A stretch of DNA of 5,346 bases from Frankiales bacterium. Its GTDB lineage: Bacteria; Actinomycetota; Actinomycetes; Mycobacteriales; Jatrophihabitantaceae. The DNA lies in NCBI GenBank assembly GCA_025963265.1, contig JAOPUY010000502.1, positions 1 to 5,346 of the forward strand. The letters run 5' to 3'. The notes under the pieces are model-generated. The model was not told where the DNA came from. It made no database searches and saw only the letters and a program-made list of their open reading frames with translations. The first letter of the stretch is position 1. Each line of letters starts with the position of its first letter. Shown here in pieces: positions 1-5,346 of the stretch. Both the position numbers and the translations under genes were made by a program.

Positions 1-546
1 CCAAGCGCCGGACACCGGCACGGGCGACAACCGCTCGCCGCGGCCGGCGCCCAAGGCGGTGCCGCCTTGGAGCGCGAAGGTGACATCGCTGCCCAGGCCC
101 GCCGCCAGCTCGCCCAGTGCCGCGACGGGGGTTCCCGCCCGCCAGAGCGCGTCGCACGCCACCAACGCGCCGGCCGCGTCGGCAGAACCGCCGGCCAGCC
201 CGGCGGCGATCGGGATCGCCTTGTCGACTCCCAGCGCGATCGGCTCGCGCGCGCCCTCCGCAGCGTCGCCTCGTCGGAGGACGTGCTGCCGCAGTGCGAC
301 GGCGGCGCGCCAGGCCAGGTTGGTCTCATCGGCCGACAGCCCGGCGCTCTCCGGACCGGTCAGGGTCAACGAGATGGGCCCGCCGGCCGCGGGGCCGCGT
401 GAGACGGTCACCGTGTCGTAGAGATCCAGCGCGTGAAAGATCGTCGCGATCTCGTGGAATCCGTCGTGGCCGCGGGGTCCGACGCCGAGGAAGATGTTGA
501 TCTTGGCGGCAACCCGGATAGTCACGGTCGGAGCGGATGAGGACAC
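1..546 (-). CDS. ispE: 4-diphosphocytidyl-2-C-methyl-D-erythritol kinase, N-terminal part (cut by left edge)
   Basis: IspE is the cytoplasmic GHMP kinase that phosphorylates CDP-methylerythritol at the 2-position in the MEP pathway to isopentenyl diphosphate. The visible 182 codons read in one open frame to base 1, and about 120 further residues should lie outside the window. From the GTG at 546, the N-terminal VAAKIN segment carries the conserved Lys15, followed by a DGFHEI segment near 28-33. The glycine-rich ATP-binding motif GLAGGSADAA spans 116-125. The GLGSDVTF motif carries the catalytic-type Asp154. These match actinobacterial IspE closely. The start is uncertain: GTG at 546 lies 7 nt after a TAAGAT hexamer, which fits a leaderless mRNA, while an in-frame GTG at 525 would give a shorter N terminus. 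Neither has a clear Shine-Dalgarno sequence. The gene is divergent from rplY. Confidence 0.93.
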   Translation of the reverse strand, partial: MSSSAPTVTIRVAAKINIFLGVGPRGHDGFHEIATIFHALDLYDTVTVSRGPAAGGPISLTLTGPESAGLSADETNLAWRAAVALRQHVLRRGDAAEGAREPIALGVDKAIPIAAGLAGGSADAAGALVACDALWRAGTPVAALGELAAGLGSDVTFALQGGTALGAGRGERLSPVPVSGAW

Positions 547-553
547 TCCGGCG

Positions 554-559
554 ATCTTA
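554..559 (-). promoter_or_regulatory. candidate -10 element for ispE (TAAGAT)
   Basis: On the minus strand TAAGAT fits the actinobacterial TAnnnT pattern. Seven bases separate it from the GTG at 546, so transcription could begin at the start codon and give a leaderless ispE mRNA. No good TTGACA-like -35 is visible at the expected spacing, where the sequence already enters the 23-bp repeat array. The assignment rests on spacing alone. Confidence 0.3.
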
Positions 560-578
560 ATGCGTGTCGGCCGGTCGC

Positions 579-670
579 GATTTCGCCTGCGCGCGGTCGC
601 CGGTTTCGCTTGCCCGCACTAGCGGATATCGCCTGCGCGCTCCACCCAATTTCGCTCAGGCCTCCGTTGG
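579..670. repeat. degenerate 23-bp tandem repeat array (3 good units plus a weak fourth)
   Basis: Units begin at 579, 602, 625 and 648, exactly 23 bp apart. The 16-bp cores are GATTTCGCCTGCGCGC, GGTTTCGCTTGCCCGC, GATATCGCCTGCGCGC and AATTTCGCTCAGGCCT. Units 1 and 3 agree at 15 of 16 positions and units 1 and 2 at 13 of 16. Unit 4 keeps mainly the first eight bases. The 7-bp segments between the cores differ (GGTCGCC, ACTAGCG, TCCACCC). A 23-bp period is not a multiple of three, and no plausible gene covers the array, so it is not a protein repeat. Units 2 and 3 are joined by a small hairpin, CCGC-ACTA-GCGG at 614-625. It could be an operator array for ispE or rplY, a dispersed intergenic repeat, or chance drift in GC-rich DNA. 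Confidence 0.6.
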
Positions 671-910
671 CTTGTAAGCTTGCAGGGTTGCCTCGGCGAG
701 GAAGCACGCCGGTCGTGAGCGATCAGAGAACGACGCTGGTCGCGGCATGGCCCTGGCGGGCTTCGTGATCGACGCGGTGTTGCCGGAATTCGGTCAACTC
801 TGTGCTGATCGCGTGCTGGGACGACACCGCGCTGACAACCGCATACCGCCGCCCATCCGCTTGCCCCAAGTCTCGCCCAAGTTCGAATTCATGTGTTCAG
901 GAGCCCCGCC
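671..910 (+). promoter_or_regulatory. rplY upstream region / probable 5' leader
   Basis: No gene is supported in these 240 bases, since the open frames here are short or run out of frame into rplY. A TAAGCT hexamer at 675-680 fits TAnnnT and could be a -10, but no clear -35 accompanies it. If it is used, the leader would be about 220 nt. The strongest structure is CGCGGTGTTG (773-782) paired with CGACACCGCG (822-831), ten pairs including one G-T. Its loop contains a minor CCG-GAATT-CGG hairpin at 783-793. Smaller potential stems are GTCGT/ACGAC (712-716 with 730-734) and GCCC-TGGC-GGGC (750-761). No known riboswitch class was recognised. Confidence 0.3.
899..903 (+). promoter_or_regulatory. 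rplY ribosome binding site (AGGAG)
   Basis: AGGAG ends 7 nt before the GTG at 911, which is ideal spacing. This favours GTG 911 over the in-frame GTG at 893, which lies upstream of the site and would add six residues. Confidence 0.8.
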
Positions 911-1519
911 GTGTCCGAAGTCCGTCTCGCCGCAGAAACCCGTACCGCCTTCGGCAAGGGCGGCGCGCGCCGCACCCGCCGCGCCGGCAAGATCCCCGCA
1001 GTCATCTACGGCCACGGCGCTGAGCCCCGCCACGTCTCGCTGCCGGCCCGTGAGTTCACCCAGGCCCTAAAGAAGAACGGCGCCAACGTGCTCCTCACGC
1101 TGAATGTCGAGGGCACCGACGAGCTCGCGATCCCGAAGGCCATTCAGCGCCACCCCATCCGGGGCGAGTACGAGCACGTCGACCTCATCTCGGTCCGGCT
1201 CGGCGAGAAGGTCACGATCGACGTTCCGCTCGTGCTGGTCGGCGAGGTCGTCTCCGGCGGCCTGCTGGCTCAGGACCTCACGACCGTCGCGGTCGAGGCC
1301 GAGGCCACTCACCTCCCGACCGAGATTCAGGTCTCGATCGAGCACCTCGAGGTCGGGCAGCACCTCTCGGCCGGCGACCTGATCCTGCCTGAGGGCACCA
1401 CGCTGGTCACCGACCCCGAGGCGTTGGTCATCGCGATCAACGAGGCCCCGACCGCCGAGCAGCTCGAGGGCGAGACCGCCGAGTCGGCGACCGCCGAGAC
1501 CGAGGACGAGGCCGAGTAA
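911..1519 (+). CDS. rplY: 50S ribosomal protein L25 (general stress protein CTC type)
   Basis: L25 binds 5S rRNA (the loop E region) in the large ribosomal subunit. At 202 residues this is the long CTC/TL5 form rather than the roughly 94-residue enterobacterial form. The N-terminal L25 domain (about 4-95) begins with [18 protein letters not shown] and the conserved [11 protein letters not shown] segment (about 26-36), with [12 protein letters not shown] near its end. The second, mostly beta, TL5 domain runs to about residue 185. It is followed by an acidic Ala/Glu-rich tail ending ETEDEAE, which is typical of actinobacterial members. Start GTG 911 is chosen because of the AGGAG ribosome binding site. 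pth follows 31 nt after the stop on the same strand, a common actinobacterial pairing, so the two are probably co-transcribed. Confidence 0.96.
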   Translation: MSEVRLAAETRTAFGKGGARRTRRAGKIPAVIYGHGAEPRHVSLPAREFTQALKKNGANVLLTLNVEGTDELAIPKAIQRHPIRGEYEHVDLISVRLGEKVTIDVPLVLVGEVVSGGLLAQDLTTVAVEAEATHLPTEIQVSIEHLEVGQHLSAGDLILPEGTTLVTDPEALVIAINEAPTAEQLEGETAESATAETEDEAE

Positions 1520-1550
1520 GCCGACTTCGAACCGCGCTGACCACCACGCC

Positions 1551-2132
1551 GTGACCGACGATCGCGCGCTCATCGTCGGGCTGGGCAACCCCGGGCCGCG
1601 TTACGCCGCGACGCGGCACAACGCCGGGTTCCTGGTCCTGGACGAGCTGGCCCGACGGGTCGGCGGCAGCTTCAAGGCCCACCGCGGTCCGCACGGCGGG
1701 GCCGACGTGTTGACCGGCCGGTTGGCTGGCGGCTCGGTCGTGCTGGCCAAACCGCGCTCGTTCATGAACGAATCCGGCGGGCCGGTCGCCGCGGTGAGCC
1801 AGTTCTACAAGGTGGCGCCCGAGCAGGTGATCGTCGTCCACGACGAGTTGGACCTGCCCTTTGGCAGCCTGCGCTTGAAGGCCGGCGGCGGCGAGGGCGG
1901 TCATAACGGGCTCAAGTCGACGACCGCGGCGCTGGGTTCGAAGGACTACACCCGCGTCCGCTTCGGGATCGGTCGCCCGCCCGGGCGTCAGGACCCGGCC
2001 GACTTCGTGCTGCGGGAGTTCTCGGCGGCCGAGCGCAAGGATCTGGCCTTCTTCCTGGACCGGGCGGCCGATGCCGTCGAAGCGGTGCTCGCTCGCGGCC
2101 TGGAAGCGGCTCAGAACACCTTCAACGACTGA
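1551..2132 (+). CDS. pth: peptidyl-tRNA hydrolase
   Basis: Pth cleaves the ester bond of peptidyl-tRNAs that drop off ribosomes, freeing tRNA for reuse; it is a cytoplasmic essential enzyme in most bacteria. The 193-residue length is normal. All expected active-site residues are present: Asn13 in GLGNPG, Tyr18, catalytic His23 in TRHNAG, Asn73 in SFMNESG, Asp98 in VHDELD, and Asn119 in GGHNGLKS. These correspond to Asn10, His20, Asn68, Asp93 and Asn114 of the E. coli enzyme. The usual C-terminal lid region follows. The GTG start has no obvious Shine-Dalgarno sequence. With only 31 nt after rplY, translation may depend on ribosomes arriving from the upstream gene. No clear terminator follows; 142 bp separate it from the next gene. 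Confidence 0.97.
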   Translation: MTDDRALIVGLGNPGPRYAATRHNAGFLVLDELARRVGGSFKAHRGPHGGADVLTGRLAGGSVVLAKPRSFMNESGGPVAAVSQFYKVAPEQVIVVHDELDLPFGSLRLKAGGGEGGHNGLKSTTAALGSKDYTRVRFGIGRPPGRQDPADFVLREFSAAERKDLAFFLDRAADAVEAVLARGLEAAQNTFND

Positions 2133-2171
2133 ATCGCGGCCGGTCGCCTCGCCATTGCCGCCCGAGTGGGG

Positions 2172-2195
2172 TATAGCTATGTCACTGATCGTGAC
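2172..2195 (+). promoter_or_regulatory. possible promoter/operator upstream of the L,D-transpeptidase gene
   Basis: The 142-bp gap after pth holds an AT-rich TATAGCTAT (2172-2180), unusual in this GC-rich DNA. It is directly followed by a perfect 5-bp inverted repeat, GTCAC-TGATC-GTGAC (2181-2195). A -10 region with an operator-sized dyad just downstream would suit a regulated promoter for the gene at 2275. No -35 at proper spacing is evident (TTGCCG at 2155-2160 is too close), and a dyad with 5-bp arms can occur by chance. Confidence 0.25.
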
Positions 2196-2262
2196 CGAGC
2201 AAGCTCTCTGAGTGGCGCTGGGCTCCACCGAGCGGGCGGGGCGTCGTTCGGTTCCGTCTGCC

Positions 2263-2269
2263 GAAGGAG
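2263..2269 (+). promoter_or_regulatory. ribosome binding site (GAAGGAG) of the L,D-transpeptidase gene
   Basis: GAAGGAG lies 5 nt before ATG 2275 and decides the start. The longer in-frame option beginning at 2212 would put 21 polar residues ahead of the signal peptide. Confidence 0.85.
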
Positions 2270-2274
2270 CTCCG

Positions 2275-3294
2275 ATGCGCCCGATCACGCGCCATCCCGT
2301 CGCTCTGGCCCTGGCCGGTCTGGTGGCCGTGCTGCTCGCCGTGTTGGTCGGCGTGGTGGCCTTCTCCGACGAGGCCCGCGCGACGCCGCTGCCCGGCCAG
2401 GTGCTGACCGTCGAAGCGGCCACGCCGACGAGCACCACAGCCACCGTCATCATGTGGCAGCTGAACTCCAAAGGCGTCTACGTGCGCGCCTACCCGAACG
2501 TGATGTCGGCCTGGGTCGGCGAGCGCGGGGTCGGGCCCACCCACGACAACCTCGCGCGGACGCCGGCTGGCGTCTTCGGGCTGACCCAGGCTTTCGGCAA
2601 CCAGCCCAACAACGGCACCCGGCTGCCCTACTTCCAAGCCGGCCCGTCGGACTGGTGGAACGGCGAGGACGCCTCGCCGGCGTACAACACCCACGTGCAT
2701 CAGGCCAACTCGCCTGGGCCGGGAAGTGAGAACCTCTATTACGCCGGGGCGGTCTACGCCCACGCCGTGGTCATCAACTACAACATGTCGCCGACCATCA
2801 AGGGCGATGGCTCAGCGTTCTTCCTGCATGTCAGCAACGGCGAGCCGACGCTCGGCTGTGTGTCGATGGGCACCGCGAACCTGACCCGCGTGATGCGCTG
2901 GCTGGATCCGGCCCAGCATCCGGTGATCAGCATCGGGGTCGGACTGGCGGCCCAGAAGATCGTCACCAGCAGCCACAACCCGCGCGGCGCGTTCGACGCC
3001 GCGGTCGCGGTGGGCTCGGGCAAGACGCAACTACGCGGCTGGGCCTTCGACCCCGATGCGCCGTCGGCGACGGCCCGGGTCGACGTCTACATCGACCAGC
3101 GCCGGTGGGGCACGCTGCTGGCCTCGGCCTACCGTCCCGATGTCGCCCGAGCCCGCGGCGTGGGGGTCAACCACGGGTTCAACGGGGTCATCGCGACCAC
3201 GAAGGGACGGCACGTGTTCTGCGTGCTCGCCATCAACAAGGCGGCGGGGACCACCAATCCGCCCTTAGCCTGCAAGGCGGTCGTGGTTCGGTGA
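2275..3294 (+). CDS. secreted L,D-transpeptidase (YkuD-like) family protein with C-terminal accessory module
   Basis: This 339-residue exported protein probably acts on peptidoglycan. Residues 1-36 form a signal peptide: basic start (MRPITRHP), hydrophobic core about 9-30, and a likely cleavage after ARA at 34-36. Anchoring by the hydrophobic segment is also possible. The YkuD-like domain covers about 55-225, with TPAGVFGL (96-103) near its middle. The catalytic segment [17 protein letters not shown] has His185 and nucleophile Cys195, resembling the H...PTxGCV signature of the COG3786 branch rather than the classical SHGC form. In this family the Cys attacks the stem peptide; whether this protein makes cross-links or does something else is not visible. 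Residues about 235-339 form a separate module with GWAFDPD (255-261), VDVYID, YRPDV and NHGFNG (299-304). Cys316 and Cys333 may form a disulfide. Similar modules occur in secreted actinobacterial proteins, from memory. The last 30 bp overlap ogt tail to tail. Confidence 0.85.
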   Translation: MRPITRHPVALALAGLVAVLLAVLVGVVAFSDEARATPLPGQVLTVEAATPTSTTATVIMWQLNSKGVYVRAYPNVMSAWVGERGVGPTHDNLARTPAGVFGLTQAFGNQPNNGTRLPYFQAGPSDWWNGEDASPAYNTHVHQANSPGPGSENLYYAGAVYAHAVVINYNMSPTIKGDGSAFFLHVSNGEPTLGCVSMGTANLTRVMRWLDPAQHPVISIGVGLAAQKIVTSSHNPRGAFDAAVAVGSGKTQLRGWAFDPDAPSATARVDVYIDQRRWGTLLASAYRPDVARARGVGVNHGFNGVIATTKGRHVFCVLAINKAAGTTNPPLACKAVVVR

Positions 3295-3747
3295 CTCGTG
3301 CTCGAGCAACCAACGTTTGGCGGCCAAGCCGCCGGCGTAGCCGGTGAGCTGGCCGTCGCTGGCGATCACCCGGTGGCAGGGGACGACGATGGAGATCGGG
3401 TTGCGGCCATTGGCCATTCCGACCGCGCGCACCGCCGAGGGCGCGCCCATCCGCAGCGCGAGCTGCCCGTAACTGGTGGTCTGGCCGTGGCCGATGCGGC
3501 GCAGTTCTTCCCAGACCCGGAGTTGGAACGGCGTCCCGACGAGCCGCAGCGCCAGGTCGAACTCGGTGCGGTCGCCGGCGAAGTACTCGGCCAGTTGGTC
3601 GCGAGCATCGGTGAACGCGAGGTCGTCTCGCGCTCCGATCGACGCCGGCCGGCGGACGTGCTCGCTGGTGTAGAGCCCCGATAGCGCGGACCCGTCGCCG
3701 GTGAGCAGGATTTCTCCGATGGGGGAGGGGATTAGCGCGTGAAACAT
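3265..3747 (-). CDS. ogt: methylated-DNA--[protein]-cysteine S-methyltransferase (O6-alkylguanine repair)
   Basis: Ogt transfers an alkyl group from O6-alkylguanine (and O4-alkylthymine) in DNA to its own cysteine in a single-turnover suicide reaction. The 160-residue length is typical. An N-terminal ribonuclease-H-like domain (1-70) precedes the DNA-binding catalytic domain, which opens with [11 protein letters not shown] (72-82). The acceptor is Cys124 in the PCHRV motif. Other active-site residues sit at the same spacing as in human MGMT: Tyr93 in TTSYGQLA, the arginine finger Arg107 in VRAVG, hinge Asn116 in GRNP, and Glu151 in LLEHE. The protein therefore looks fully active. The ATG at 3747 has a strong upstream site. 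It lies 33 nt downstream of alkA on the same strand, so both are likely on one mRNA. Its 3' end overlaps the convergent transpeptidase gene by 30 bp. Confidence 0.96.
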   Translation of the reverse strand: MFHALIPSPIGEILLTGDGSALSGLYTSEHVRRPASIGARDDLAFTDARDQLAEYFAGDRTEFDLALRLVGTPFQLRVWEELRRIGHGQTTSYGQLALRMGAPSAVRAVGMANGRNPISIVVPCHRVIASDGQLTGYAGGLAAKRWLLEHESPNHDRLAG

Positions 3748-3754
3748 GGGGTGT

Positions 3755-3760
3755 TCCTTT
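3755..3760 (-). promoter_or_regulatory. ogt ribosome binding site (AAAGGA)
   Basis: On the minus strand AAAGGA lies 7 nt before ATG 3747, within the 33-nt alkA-ogt gap. It gives ogt its own translation start on the shared mRNA. Confidence 0.75.
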
Positions 3761-3780
3761 CGATCAGAGGTTCGGGCGGC

Positions 3781-5229
3781 TCAGTCGGCCGCGGCGGCGG
3801 GCTCAGCGTCCAGGCTGGCCCATAAGTGGTGGCTGAGATAGCTGCGCCAGGGCGCGAGCGCCGCCGGGTCCAGGCCCGGGGCGAGTCGGCTCAGGGCCTT
3901 GCTGACGCCCAGGTCAGAGCTGAGGAACACGTCGGGATGCCCGAGCGCGCGCATCAGGATGTAGCCCGCCGTCCAGGGGCCGATTCCGCTCAGCCCCAAC
4001 AGCGCGGCGCGGGCCTCGGCCCAGTCGGAGCCGGCGTCTAGCACGAGGCGCTCGCTGGCGACGGCCTGGGCGAAGCCGACCAGGCAGCGCCCGCGCGCCC
4101 GCGGCATCGGCAGCGTCGCCGGGTCGCACTCGGCGATCGTCTGGGCGTCGGGGAACAGGCACCCGGGCTCATCGGCGTCACTCTGCTCGAAGGCCGGCGT
4201 GCCGTGCTCGGCGGTCAACCGCCCCAGGCCGGTGCGAGCGGCGGCCAAGGACACCTGCTGCCCGACGATGGCCCGCACCCCGATCTCGAACGAATCGACG
4301 GCGCCGGGCGAACGCAACCCGGGACGGCGCCGCACCAATCCCGCTAGCGGGGGCTGGGCGGCGAGCACCTGGTCGACGGCCTGCGGGTCGGCGTCCAGGT
4401 CCAGCAGCCGCCGGATGCGCGCCACGCAGGCGGCCAGATCGCGGTGGTCGGTCAGCTGCAGATTCGCCCGGACGTGGCCAGGACCCTCGCTGAGGCGCAC
4501 CCGACCCGGACCGTGCGGCAGCGCGATCGTTCGGCTGTAGCTGCTCGCGTCGTAGTGCTCGACGCCGGTGACGGCCCGAGCCCGCAGGTAGTCCAGGGTT
4601 CGGTTGAGGCTCATGGGTTCGCGGTAGGGCAGCCGCAGTTCGATGAGCCCGGGCTCGCTAGCGCCGGTGCGGCGCGCGGCTCGCAGCGTGCTGGGCGTGC
4701 TCGCGTACACCTGAAGAATCGTCTCGTTGAACTGGCGAATGCTGGAGAAGCCGGCGGCGAAAGCGACATCGCCCACCGGCATCGCCGTCCGCTCCAGCAA
4801 GGTGCGAGCCGTCTGCGCCCGTTGGGCCCGAGCCAGGGCCAGCGGCGGCGCGCCCATCTCCGAGATCAGCGCGCGGTTGAGTTGACGTTCGGAGTAGCCG
4901 AGCCGGCGGGCTAGTCCGGGGACGCCCGCGCTGTCGACCACGCCGTCTGCTATCAGCCGGACAGCTCGGCCGGCGAGGTCTGATCGGGAGTTCCAATCAG
5001 CCGAGCCGGGAGTCGAATCCGGTCGGCATCGTTTGCAGGCCCGGAAGCCGGCCCGCTGCGCCGAGGCCGCGCTCGGATGGAATTCAACATTGACCCGGAA
5101 CGGGGTTCGGGCGGCGCAGGATGGTCGGCAGTAGATCTTCGTGGTCCGGACGGCGACGAAGAATACCCCGTCGAAGCGGGCGTCTTTGCTCTGAACCGCG
5201 CGGTAGGCGATATCCGGGTCGATGGCCAT
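3781..5229 (-). CDS. alkA: Ada-type methyl-phosphotriester sensor / AraC-type regulator fused to AlkA 3-methyladenine DNA glycosylase
   Basis: This 482-residue fusion resembles mycobacterial AlkA, which carries an Ada N terminus. Residues 1-72 are the Ada zinc domain, with all four cysteines: Cys34 and Cys38 in YCRPSC, Cys65 and Cys68 in ACKRC. In E. coli Ada the first of these takes a methyl group from DNA methyl-phosphotriesters and turns the protein into an activator. Residues about 85-186 are an AraC-type double helix-turn-helix (ARRLGYSERQLNR, then DVAFAAGFSSIRQFN). Residues about 195-300 match the AlkA N-terminal domain. Residues about 312-470 are the HhH-GPD glycosylase, with VGQQVS at 322-327, the hairpin LSGIGPWTAG (413-422), and Asp439 aligning with catalytic Asp238 of E. 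coli AlkA. The glycosylase excises N-alkylated purines. It lacks an O6-methylguanine transferase domain; ogt downstream supplies that. The ATG at 5229 has no strong Shine-Dalgarno site. Self-regulation is likely by analogy but not shown here. Confidence 0.95.
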   Translation of the reverse strand: MAIDPDIAYRAVQSKDARFDGVFFVAVRTTKIYCRPSCAARTPFRVNVEFHPSAASAQRAGFRACKRCRPDSTPGSADWNSRSDLAGRAVRLIADGVVDSAGVPGLARRLGYSERQLNRALISEMGAPPLALARAQRAQTARTLLERTAMPVGDVAFAAGFSSIRQFNETILQVYASTPSTLRAARRTGASEPGLIELRLPYREPMSLNRTLDYLRARAVTGVEHYDASSYSRTIALPHGPGRVRLSEGPGHVRANLQLTDHRDLAACVARIRRLLDLDADPQAVDQVLAAQPPLAGLVRRRPGLRSPGAVDSFEIGVRAIVGQQVSLAAARTGLGRLTAEHGTPAFEQSDADEPGCLFPDAQTIAECDPATLPMPRARGRCLVGFAQAVASERLVLDAGSDWAEARAALLGLSGIGPWTAGYILMRALGHPDVFLSSDLGVSKALSRLAPGLDPAALAPWRSYLSHHLWASLDAEPAAAAD

Positions 5230-5235
5230 GACACC

Positions 5236-5241
5236 ATTCTG
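5236..5241 (-). promoter_or_regulatory. candidate -10 element for alkA (CAGAAT)
   Basis: On the minus strand CAGAAT matches TATAAT at four of six positions and ends 6 nt before ATG 5229, so a leaderless alkA mRNA is possible. That would agree with the poor Shine-Dalgarno sequence. No convincing -35 is seen, as expected if an activator such as Ada assists. Confidence 0.25.
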
Positions 5242-5279
5242 TACCCTCGCCGGTCAGTCCACTGGCGGTTTTCAGACAG

Positions 5280-5303
5280 CGCTCTCCGGCGCCTTTCGGA
5301 GCG
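5280..5303. other. hairpin in the alkA upstream region
   Basis: CGCTC (5280-5284) pairs with GAGCG (5299-5303). After a 2-nt bulge, CG (5287-5288) pairs with CG (5297-5298), leaving an 8-nt loop. It lies about 50-75 bp upstream of the alkA start. It could be a terminator for a gene beyond the right edge or part of a regulator site. There is no T-tract on either side. The rest of 5230-5346 shows no supportable gene. Confidence 0.25.
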
Positions 5304-5346
5304 TTTGCGTTCCCAGGCAGCGCCAGGTTCAAGTGATCGTCGCAAC

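Noticed and set aside
880..895. GTTCGAATTC resembling a tRNA T-loop before rplY
   Set aside because: No acceptor, D or anticodon stems can be built around it; it lies just ahead of the rplY ribosome binding site.
747..1070. Plus-strand open frame starting ATG 747 and running into rplY
   Set aside because: It overlaps rplY out of frame, turns into Pro/Ala/Arg-rich shadow sequence there, and has no recognisable domain. I found no separate small gene in 671-910.
1437..2471. Long minus-strand open frame (344 codons) opposite rplY, pth and the transpeptidase gene
   Set aside because: It is antisense to well-identified genes, has low-complexity Arg/Gly/Ala-rich composition, and crosses several gene boundaries. 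This is a GC-rich codon shadow.
3299..3308. 10-bp palindrome TGCTCGAGCA near the convergent gene ends
   Set aside because: It lies inside ogt coding sequence (the LLEHE region); nothing else suggests a binding site.
3319..3333. Perfect 6-bp stem GGCGGC-CAA-GCCGCC as a terminator for the transpeptidase gene
   Set aside because: It encodes the conserved GGLAAK segment of Ogt, lacks a T-tract on either strand, and GC-rich stems like this are common by chance. A role as an I-shaped terminator cannot be excluded.
5238..5275. PafBC-type DNA-damage promoter motif (TTGTCRGTG-N8-TAnnnT) before alkA
   Set aside because: CCGCCAGTG on the minus strand matches 6 of 9 positions, but about 16 nt rather than 8 separate it from TACAGA, and that hexamer lacks the final T.
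5329..5346. Possible C-terminal end of an upstream minus-strand gene (five codons then TGA at 5331-5329)
   Set aside because: Five codons at the window edge carry no evidence of coding.

Overview
This window looks like chromosomal DNA from a high-GC actinobacterium (Actinomycetota). The evidence is the very GC-rich third codon positions, frequent GTG starts, a long CTC-type ribosomal protein L25 followed by pth, and an Ada-AlkA fusion protein next to ogt, an arrangement known from mycobacteria. I cannot name the genus. There is no tRNA, rRNA, insertion sequence, CRISPR array or phage gene.

Layout, left to right. (1) Bases 1-546, minus strand: the N-terminal part of ispE, an isoprenoid (MEP pathway) kinase, which runs off the left edge. 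(2) Bases 547-910: a 364-bp intergenic region between divergent genes. It holds a degenerate tandem array with an exact 23-bp period (579-670), a possible -10 element placed for a leaderless ispE transcript, and an rplY leader with a possible long-range stem. (3) Bases 911-2132, plus strand: rplY (L25/CTC) and pth (peptidyl-tRNA hydrolase), a likely translation operon. (4) Bases 2275-3294, plus strand: a secreted L,D-transpeptidase (YkuD-like) protein with an extra C-terminal module. It has its own strong ribosome binding site and a small inverted repeat upstream. (5) Bases 3265-5229, minus strand: a two-gene alkylation-repair operon, transcribed alkA then ogt. The end of ogt overlaps the end of the transpeptidase gene by 30 bp, tail to tail. 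(6) Bases 5230-5346: the alkA upstream region, with a weak -10-like element and a hairpin; no gene is supported there.

How the genes relate. rplY and pth both serve translation: L25 binds 5S rRNA, and Pth recycles peptidyl-tRNA. The Ada-AlkA protein combines a methyl-phosphotriester sensor, an AraC-type DNA-binding region and a 3-methyladenine glycosylase in one chain. Ogt removes O6-alkylguanine, so this operon covers methyl-phosphotriesters, N-alkylated bases and O6-alkylguanine. The L,D-transpeptidase probably acts on the cell wall.

I see no convincing undescribed multi-gene system. The item most worth following up is the 23-bp repeat array between ispE and rplY. Next are the C-terminal module of the transpeptidase and the structured rplY leader.
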